A DNA stretch of 9,892 bases from Pseudomonadota bacterium (lineage in GTDB: Bacteria; Pseudomonadota; Alphaproteobacteria; Rhizobiales; Rhizobiaceae), in contig JAEWPB010000136.1 in the NCBI GenBank assembly GCA_023399465.1, forward strand, positions 1 through 9,892, given 5' to 3'. Shown in pieces: positions 5,851 through 9,892 of this stretch. The translations under genes were made by a program, and so were the position numbers. The notes below the pieces were generated by a model, which saw only the letters and a list, made by a program, of their open reading frames with translations, ran no database searches and was not told the DNA's origin. The stretch's first letter is position 1; each line of letters starts with the position of its first letter.

Positions 5851-6313
5851 CGGGGATTCGCCTGATCCGTCAAGTATAGCTCGGTCGCCGCCCGCGTTTT
5901 CGTGGCGTGGAAATACTGTGCTGAAAAGTAGAGCCGCGCCATCTGAGCGGATGCGCCGTTTTGCACTTCGGCAGCACTTCAGGAATGCTTGAAAAGCGGT
6001 TCCATAATGACATTTACCCCTTCTTCACGCCTATTTCAGAGAGGCTACAGCCGCTGAAGACACAATCCTTCGCCGAAGATGGCGCAGGATAATACAACTG
6101 CCGCAAGCCTCACTCAGGGTTGAGGAACTAGACAGCTCATTCATACCACGCATACTTGTTCCAGCGGTAAAGTTGGATCAGCGAGCCATGATGGCTGCCC
6201 AATCTCGCCGCAGCGGTTTTACCCCACCCGCTGTGGCTTTTTATTGTGATAAACAGCATTGGTTTCGCGCCCCAATGTTTCAGGGGCTTCGGCAACACAC
6301 GGCCACCCGAGCC
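5851..6313. other. Gene-free stretch upstream of the RTX remnant
   Basis: No convincing gene is seen here. One plus-strand frame stays open from 6011 into the RTX-like repeats (stop at 6392-6394), but it lacks a start with a ribosome site and its composition before 6300 is unremarkable. The region may be decayed coding DNA and begins the fragmentary cargo segment. Confidence 0.4.
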
Positions 6314-6394
6314 GGCGGCGACGTCCTCTTTGGGGGAACAGGAAACGACCAGCTTTACGGCGGCGCAGGCGCGGATTGTACCTCGCTCGTTTAA
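6314..6394 (+). pseudogene. Remnant of an RTX calcium-binding repeat protein
   Basis: The frame reads GGDVLFGGTGNDQLYGGAGA followed by D (6314-6376) and then stops shortly after. The nonapeptide GGxGxDxLx seen here as GGTGNDQLY, followed by GGAGAD, is the RTX (haemolysin-type) calcium-binding repeat, which forms a parallel beta roll in proteins exported by type I secretion. Only about two repeats survive. No type I export signal, upstream adhesin or toxin domain, or start codon with a ribosome site is visible. A chance match is unlikely given the exact spacing of Gly and Asp, but the fragment is short. It is best regarded as a scrap left after rearrangement. Confidence 0.5.
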
Positions 6395-6434
6395 GCAGCA
6401 TTCGCGGCTTGGCATCTTCCACCGTGGCTTGTAA

Positions 6435-6500
6435 CACTGCACTGTTGAACAGCGGAAGGAAGGAGTGATTGCAGCCGAGGAACACCATGCTTGCCGTTGA
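6435..6500 (+). pseudogene. C-terminal remnant of a gene upstream of the ABC ATPase
   Basis: A short open frame after a TAA at 6432-6434 encodes EQRKEGVIAAEEHHACR at its end. Its TGA lies 14 bases inside the ATPase gene, the overlap typical of an operon partner such as a membrane-fusion protein. It has no start of its own. The assignment is an inference from the overlap and natural-looking sequence only. Confidence 0.3.
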
Positions 6501-7167
6501 GAACCTGGGAAAGACCTATGGAGAGGGGAAAAACCTCGTCCCGGTTCTTCACAATGTGACGCTGCGTGTGGGGCGTGGCGAGTTATGCGCACTAACGGGT
6601 CCATCCGGCTCGGGCAAGACGACCCTCATGAACCTGATCGGCCTGCTCGACCACCCCTCGCGTGGGAAAATGCAGATCGATGGCATGCCGGTTGAACAGC
6701 TCTCATCGGACGCGGCTGCCTTGCTGCGGAGCAAGGTCATTGGTTTTGTCTTCCAGTCCTTCCACCTTCTGCCGCACTATACGGCGCTCGACAATGTGGC
6801 TTTGCCGCTTGTCTATCGCGGCGTCGGGAAAGCTGAGCGGCGTGCCATTGCCGCCCGCGCCTTGCAAAAGGTCGGCCTCGAAGATCGGGCCGCGCACCGG
6901 CCGGGCGAGTTGTCCGGAGGCCAGCGCCAGCGCGTTGCGGTTGCCCGCGCATTGATCGGCAATCCGTCGCTGCTGTTGGCCGACGAACCGACGGGGAACC
7001 TCGACAGCCGAACGGCCGACGAGATCATGTCGCTGTTCCTGACACTCAATGCCGAGTTCGGCTTGACGGTCATGATCGTGACACACGATCCGACGATTGC
7101 CGCACGCTGCCCGCGGCAGCGCTCGCCAAGGCGATCGAGCCAAGCAAAGAAGCCGCTGCAACAGTGA
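6487..7167 (+). pseudogene. MacB/LolD-type ABC transporter ATPase with replaced C-terminus
   Basis: The protein has 226 residues from ATG 6487, preferred over a TTG 18 bases upstream because MLAVENLGKTY is the usual opening of the family. The ATPase is intact in its motifs: Walker A GPSGSGKTT (38-46), Q-loop Gln90 in FVFQSFHLLPHYTALDNV, signature LSGGQRQRVAVARAL (142-156), Walker B LLLADEPTGNLD (162-173) and H-loop His200. This is the MacB/LolD group, which works with an FtsX-like permease in peptide/drug efflux or lipoprotein release. After IAARC (about residue 208) the expected end is missing and the frame runs through DNA that, read in reverse, encodes a signal peptide. No permease follows. 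The domain may fold, but the system is broken. Listed as a pseudogene although the reading frame is open. Confidence 0.75.
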
Positions 7168-7189
7168 GTATTTTAGAAAATTTTTTCAT
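7070..7189 (-). pseudogene. 5' fragment of a secreted-protein gene (signal peptide only)
   Basis: On the minus strand a GGAGG ribosome site (7195-7199) stands five bases before ATG 7189. The frame then encodes MKKFSKILTVAAASLLGS, continuing IALASAAAG: a basic n-region, a hydrophobic core and an ASA-A type cleavage site, a classical Sec signal peptide. After about residue 27 the frame enters the antisense of the ABC ATPase and stops at TGA 7070-7072. The gene is thus the 5' stub of an exported protein joined in opposite orientation to the 3'-truncated ATPase gene. The mature protein is lost, so its function cannot be named. The stub could still be expressed as a 39-residue peptide. Confidence 0.65.
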
Positions 7190-7433
7190 AATTACCTCCA
7201 GATATACACGCTTTCCGTGCAAAAGCATATTCGCCCCACTCGTGGCGGAAATCCATGTGAATTCGCGATTACACACCCATAAATATAATGGACGACAGTT
7301 TACACCTTCGTAGGTTGAAAATTAAGCTAATATTCAGAAATGATACTTAGTATCGACCCAGGCATGATGCCGGTCTGCGATTGCAGAGGCCCCGAATGAG
7401 CCGGGGAATATTTTATTCTCCGGAGCACGCGCG
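7190..7433. other. Intergenic region between the signal-peptide stub and the 234-aa gene
   Basis: This 244-bp AT-richer stretch has no gene. It should hold the promoter of the minus-strand stub and that of the following gene. A short stem CCCCG-aatgagc-CGGGG (about 7391-7407) followed by AATATTTTATT lies just before the next start and could act as a weak terminator or leader structure. Confidence 0.35.
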
Positions 7434-8138
7434 ATGATCTCATCGGTCAGTAACTTTTCCAGCAACTCAGTTGCTATACTGTTCGGGACGTCGGGAGCCA
7501 CGTCAACGAATTCCGCCTCAGCAGCATCCAAGATTCTTGCGGACGCGACGGGCAACACGGACGATGTTTTCAAGGCCGGCAACGCCATCGGCAATATCAT
7601 CGAGATCGCTTCCCGAATGAAGCAGGATGCTGCTTCGGCGGATGAGAAGGTTGAAGTCGAGGAAATCAACCTTTCGAACAGTGAGCGCCGCAATCTCAGT
7701 GAATTCGACGGAAATCAGGGATGGTACGGCGTAAATGGCACATTCACCAAGACCTACCATAGCAACGGCGATCGTACGGATACGTTTGTAGGCTCGGCCC
7801 AAGGGAAGAGTGATCAAGCTTGGCGACAAGTTATGATCAATAGCATGAAGGCTGATCAGTCTACGCCGCGCAATAGAGCAATGCTGGAAGCTTTTGAAAA
7901 CAATACTGTGCAGGCAATCGACATTGCAGGTCTTGGTTTTAAGACTGGGATGACGATGACGACCGATTACTTTAGCGACGGCAGCTCTCGGATGAGCGTA
8001 AATTTCGACACATCAGGCGCAGATCAGTTTCGTGAACAGTATACGGAACTGAGAGATGGCGTCCTGCACGACAAGGCGACTGGAAAATTCGCCCTTCTGG
8101 GTCAGAATGGCAGTCAGTTCATCTATTTGACCTGGTAA
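7434..8138 (+). CDS. Unrecognised 234-residue protein with Ser/Asn/Ala-rich N-terminus
   Basis: The ATG has a CGGAG site eight bases upstream. The first ~40 residues are rich in Ser, Asn, Ala and Thr (MISSVSNFSSNSVAILFGTS...) without a basic n-region, so this is not a Sec signal but is like the flexible N-termini of some non-classically exported proteins. A charged helical part follows (about 60-85), then a region rich in Gly, Asn, Asp and Thr with repeated strand-like segments, e.g. YHSNGDRTDTFVGSAQG and MTTDYFSDGSSRMSVNFD. Each has the pattern aromatic-x-x-(D/N)-G-(D/S)-x, suggesting a duplicated beta element. The end is GQNGSQFIYLTW. There are no Cys residues. I do not recognise the family; a secreted or surface protein is a guess. 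A broken relative begins three bases after its stop. Confidence 0.75.
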   Translation: MISSVSNFSSNSVAILFGTSGATSTNSASAASKILADATGNTDDVFKAGNAIGNIIEIASRMKQDAASADEKVEVEEINLSNSERRNLSEFDGNQGWYGVNGTFTKTYHSNGDRTDTFVGSAQGKSDQAWRQVMINSMKADQSTPRNRAMLEAFENNTVQAIDIAGLGFKTGMTMTTDYFSDGSSRMSVNFDTSGADQFREQYTELRDGVLHDKATGKFALLGQNGSQFIYLTW

Positions 8139-8141
8139 CGC

Positions 8142-8473
8142 ATGATCTCCTCGGTCAACAACATTTCCAGGTGAAGACGAACCGGCGGCTTCCAAACCGT
8201 CCAAAAACGGCGCCGAAGTTCATCCACCCTTCAGCTGGGTGAAGGCTTCGCCGCCGCAAATACGAAAATCAATATAAGACGGGAAAGCCACCATCCCCCT
8301 TCGTCGGAACTGAGACCGATGGAATCGCGGGCAGTGGCGGGAGCTTTGACATACGCGGCATCGATCAATTCTATAAAGATTATGTCGACACAACCAGTGG
8401 CACCGCCATCTTCAAGCCCACTGGCCAATATCTCGGCATAACGGGACCGGTTTACCCTCAGCCTTTGGGGTGA
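8142..8473 (+). pseudogene. Broken second copy (paralogue) of the 234-aa protein gene
   Basis: Three bases after the preceding stop, ATGATCTCCTCGGTCAACAA repeats the start of the upstream gene (MISSVNNIS against MISSVSNFS) and then hits TGA. A second frame continues for about 35 codons with natural-looking sequence (GEDEPAASKPSKNGAEVHPP). A third frame, open from 8243 to TGA 8471-8473, ends with SFDIRGIDQFYKDYVDTTSG and GQYLGITGPVYPQPLG. This last part resembles NFDTSGADQFREQYTELRDG near the end of the intact protein (shared FD-x-x-G-x-DQF-x-x-x-Y). The gene has therefore lost its middle and suffered at least two frame changes. The similarity was found by eye, without an alignment score. Confidence 0.55.
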
Positions 8474-8497
8474 AAAAAAGAAGCGGCCGCGGCTTCT
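8473..8497 (-). terminator. Rho-independent terminator downstream of the relaxase gene
   Basis: On the minus strand AGAAGC (8492-8497) and GCTTCT (8479-8484) form a GC-rich stem-loop that runs directly into seven T residues (8473-8479). It lies about 150 bp beyond the relaxase stop codon with no gene between, so it most likely ends the relaxase transcript. Confidence 0.65.
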
Positions 8498-8643
8498 GAA
8501 CGAGCCGATAACTTACTGTTGTGATTTCGACCTGCCCTCAATCTTCAGCTCTCACCTCGTATCCGCTCGTGACGTTCATACTCAGCTACCTGATGCCGCC
8601 TTGTGTGAAAGTCATGCGTGGCCATACTAGACTGTGCGAGCTG

Positions 8644-9714
8644 CTATCGCTCGCGATCGTCGTCGCGGCGTGGTTTTCGGCCTCGGTTCGCTGGGCGCCC
8701 GTCGCGCTCTGTCGGGTTCTCCTCATCGCGCCGCCGTCCCAGCAGCCGATCGCGCTGTTCCTGGGTATAGCCGGAAGCCTCCCGTGCCATATCCGGCGAG
8801 ATGGTTTCTCCGAGGCCCTTCCTCTCGCTCTCCTGCTCGCGCTGTCGAGACATGGCGGCCTCCAGGCGCTCCCACAGCCCATCAAGGCGCACACGCTGCA
8901 GGGTCAACCAGTCGCCGAACCGGTCGAGGTTGCGTGCCACGATGGCGCGCCAGAGATTGCCGCGTTCGGTTTCCTCTCCCCGGCGCTCCAGCGCCATGGC
9001 GATATGGCCGATCTTCGGCTCCGGATCGCGGTCGAGCCGGATGGCGGCGAGATCGAACACCTTGGCCCGAGCGTTGTCGTTGGCAGCACGGGCCTGCTCG
9101 GCCCTCTCCATCGCCTCAGCTCGCTGTTCCTCCAGGCTGCGGTGATCGACACGCCCGGCACAACCTGCCCGCTCCAGGGTCTGGTTGACGGCCTCCTGCC
9201 ATGTCTCCCGCCAATGCTCTATCAACGCCGTGTCGTTCCAGCCACGCTCTTTCTGACCGAACCCCTCGGCGGTGATGGTCCGCATGGTGAGCATAACATG
9301 CGCATGCCAGTTGCGCTCGTCGCCTTGCCGATGCGGCGCATGGATGGCGATGTCGGCGACCATGCCGCGCGCCACGAAGGCCTGGCGCACGTATTCCCGC
9401 ACCAGGGAAAGCCTCTGGGACGCGTCCAGCTCGTGCGGCAGCGCCAGTTGCACCTCCCGGCTCAACTGCGCGTCCTTGCGTTTCTCCGCGATCTCCACGG
9501 CGTTCCAGAGCGCGTTGCGATCCAGCATCCAGGCGGGTGTCTGCTCCGGAGCCATGATCTCCGCATGGACGACGCCGGAGCGCCGTTCGTAGTCATGGAG
9601 CTGGCCCGTGCGGCGGTCCTCGAGGCGCACCCCGGCACGGTAGGCGGCGGCCGCCGTCGCACTGCGGCCGGACGACCGAGAAATCACCTGCGCCGAGAGC
9701 CGATAGATCGCGAT
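8644..9714 (-). CDS. mobA: MobA/MobL family (MOBQ) relaxase
   Basis: The conserved protein begins at ATC 9714 and has 356 residues. It opens IAIYRLSAQVISRSSGRSAT and continues AAAAYRAG, aligning with the RSF1010 MobA opening as I remember it (MAIYHLTAKTGSRSGGQSAR) and placing the catalytic Tyr at position 25 in both. The metal site is visible as His125 in IHAPH and His137/His139 in NWHAHVM. REVQLALPHEL (86-96) and GRVDHRSLEEQ (187-197) are further family blocks. The enzyme nicks oriT, stays bound to the 5' end and leads the strand through the coupling protein. The C-terminal ~150 residues are charged and helical, with no primase or helicase. The start codon is odd: the AAGGAG site lies seven bases before ATC, where ATG is expected. 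The frame is open further upstream to the window edge, but those codons cover oriT. Confidence 0.9.
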   Translation of the reverse strand: MAIYRLSAQVISRSSGRSATAAAAYRAGVRLEDRRTGQLHDYERRSGVVHAEIMAPEQTPAWMLDRNALWNAVEIAEKRKDAQLSREVQLALPHELDASQRLSLVREYVRQAFVARGMVADIAIHAPHRQGDERNWHAHVMLTMRTITAEGFGQKERGWNDTALIEHWRETWQEAVNQTLERAGCAGRVDHRSLEEQRAEAMERAEQARAANDNARAKVFDLAAIRLDRDPEPKIGHIAMALERRGEETERGNLWRAIVARNLDRFGDWLTLQRVRLDGLWERLEAAMSRQREQESERKGLGETISPDMAREASGYTQEQRDRLLGRRRDEENPTERDGRPANRGRKPRRDDDRER

Positions 9715-9721
9715 CGTCCGT

Positions 9722-9727
9722 CTCCTT
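9722..9727 (-). promoter_or_regulatory. Shine-Dalgarno site of the relaxase gene
   Basis: AAGGAG stands seven bases before the ATC codon at which homology to MobA proteins begins. No ATG, GTG or TTG in frame lies within 120 bases upstream of it, so this site decides where translation should start despite the unusual codon. Confidence 0.65.
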
Positions 9728-9850
9728 GTCTGTCGCGGTTCAGCGGCGAACCGCTGATGATCGGGAGCGTGAGGGCCGAGGCCCTCGCAATCGCCGCTGA
9801 TGGCGATCCGGGGAGGCCGTCCGGCGGGGCAGCGCCCCTTGAGGATGCGC

Positions 9851-9881
9851 ACATTACGAAGTAATGTATAAGCGCGCACTT
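9851..9881 (+). other. Candidate origin of transfer (Q-type oriT)
   Basis: The perfect inverted repeat ACATTAC-gaa-GTAATGT (9851-9867) is followed by TAAGCGCGCACTT (9869-9881). The IncQ/RSF1010-type nic region is known as an inverted repeat followed by TAAGTGCGCCCT, nicked between TG and CG. The sequence here differs at two positions. By analogy the nick would fall between 9874 and 9875. Its place directly upstream of a MOBQ relaxase gene strongly supports the call. If the left window edge continues the same locus, oriT would lie between divergent mobA and traD-traG genes, as in Agrobacterium Ti plasmids. Confidence 0.75.
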
Positions 9882-9892
9882 CTATTTTCAAG

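Noticed and set aside
6137..6604. Minus-strand 155-codon frame over the RTX remnant and ATPase start
   Set aside because: Cys/His/Arg-rich shadow composition and overlap with the well-supported ATPase start. No family recognised.
8217..8245. Imperfect palindrome CACCCTTCAGCTGGGTGAAGG inside the paralogue remnant
   Set aside because: The arms are only five bases and no T-run follows; most likely incidental in decayed coding sequence.
8521..9864. Long plus-strand open frame (447 codons) opposite the relaxase gene
   Set aside because: It is the antisense of a GC-rich relaxase gene with clear catalytic motifs. The frame lacks a ribosome site and reads as low-information Leu/Pro/Arg-rich sequence.
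1..9892. Possibility that the window is a complete circular plasmid
   Set aside because: Joining the ends puts oriT beside the TraD-like gene in a sensible order, but the joined frame gives no start codon with a ribosome site for that gene, so closure cannot be supported.
1..9892. CRISPR arrays, tRNA or rRNA genes, complete insertion sequences
   Set aside because: I saw no regularly spaced long repeats, cloverleaf-like segments, rRNA blocks, transposase motifs or paired IS ends.

Overview
The window reads as part of an alphaproteobacterial plasmid (GC-rich, roughly 55-60 % by eye). The evidence is a plasmid core of replication initiator, ParA-type partition pair, MOBQ-type relaxase and VirD4/TraG coupling protein, with sequences of the kind seen on Rhizobiales or Rhodospirillales plasmids. 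The exact host cannot be read from the sequence. No mating-pore (VirB/Trb) genes are present here, so the plasmid looks mobilizable, or its pore genes lie elsewhere.

Layout. 1-2017 (+): the 3' part of a TraD/MobC-like mobilization protein, overlapping by ATGA with a complete TraG/VirD4 coupling protein. 2054-2866: two small divergent genes of unknown function. 2928-3558 (-): a DUF4160-DUF2442 gene pair overlapping by 8 bp. 3571-3836: a GC-rich hairpin cluster and the rep terminator. 3837-4547 (-): the replication initiator. 4548-4862: a leader/intergenic region with a plus-strand UUCG hairpin and terminator that serve no visible gene. 4863-5772 (-): parA and a small ribbon-helix-helix partner, surrounded and interrupted by 8-bp CTATAGGG-like tandem repeats, probably centromere and operator.

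5851-8473 is a cargo region made of scraps: a few RTX repeats, the tail of an upstream efflux gene, a MacB/LolD-type ABC ATPase lacking its natural C-terminus, and the signal-peptide end of a secreted protein joined to it in opposite orientation. These are followed by an unrecognised 234-residue protein and a broken relative of it. 8473-9881 (-) holds the MobA/MobL relaxase with its terminator and, at the right edge, an oriT-like inverted repeat plus Q-type nic sequence. The relaxase has an excellent Shine-Dalgarno sequence in front of ATC where ATG is expected.

How it works together (inference): the relaxase would nick at the oriT-like site, the TraD/MobC-like protein would assist, and the coupling protein would pass the complex to a type IV pore supplied from elsewhere. 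Rep and ParA with its partner maintain the plasmid. The strongest points for follow-up are the phased 8-bp repeat arrays, the ATC start of the relaxase, the inverted gene-fragment junction near 7110, and the possible counter-transcribed RNA between rep and par.
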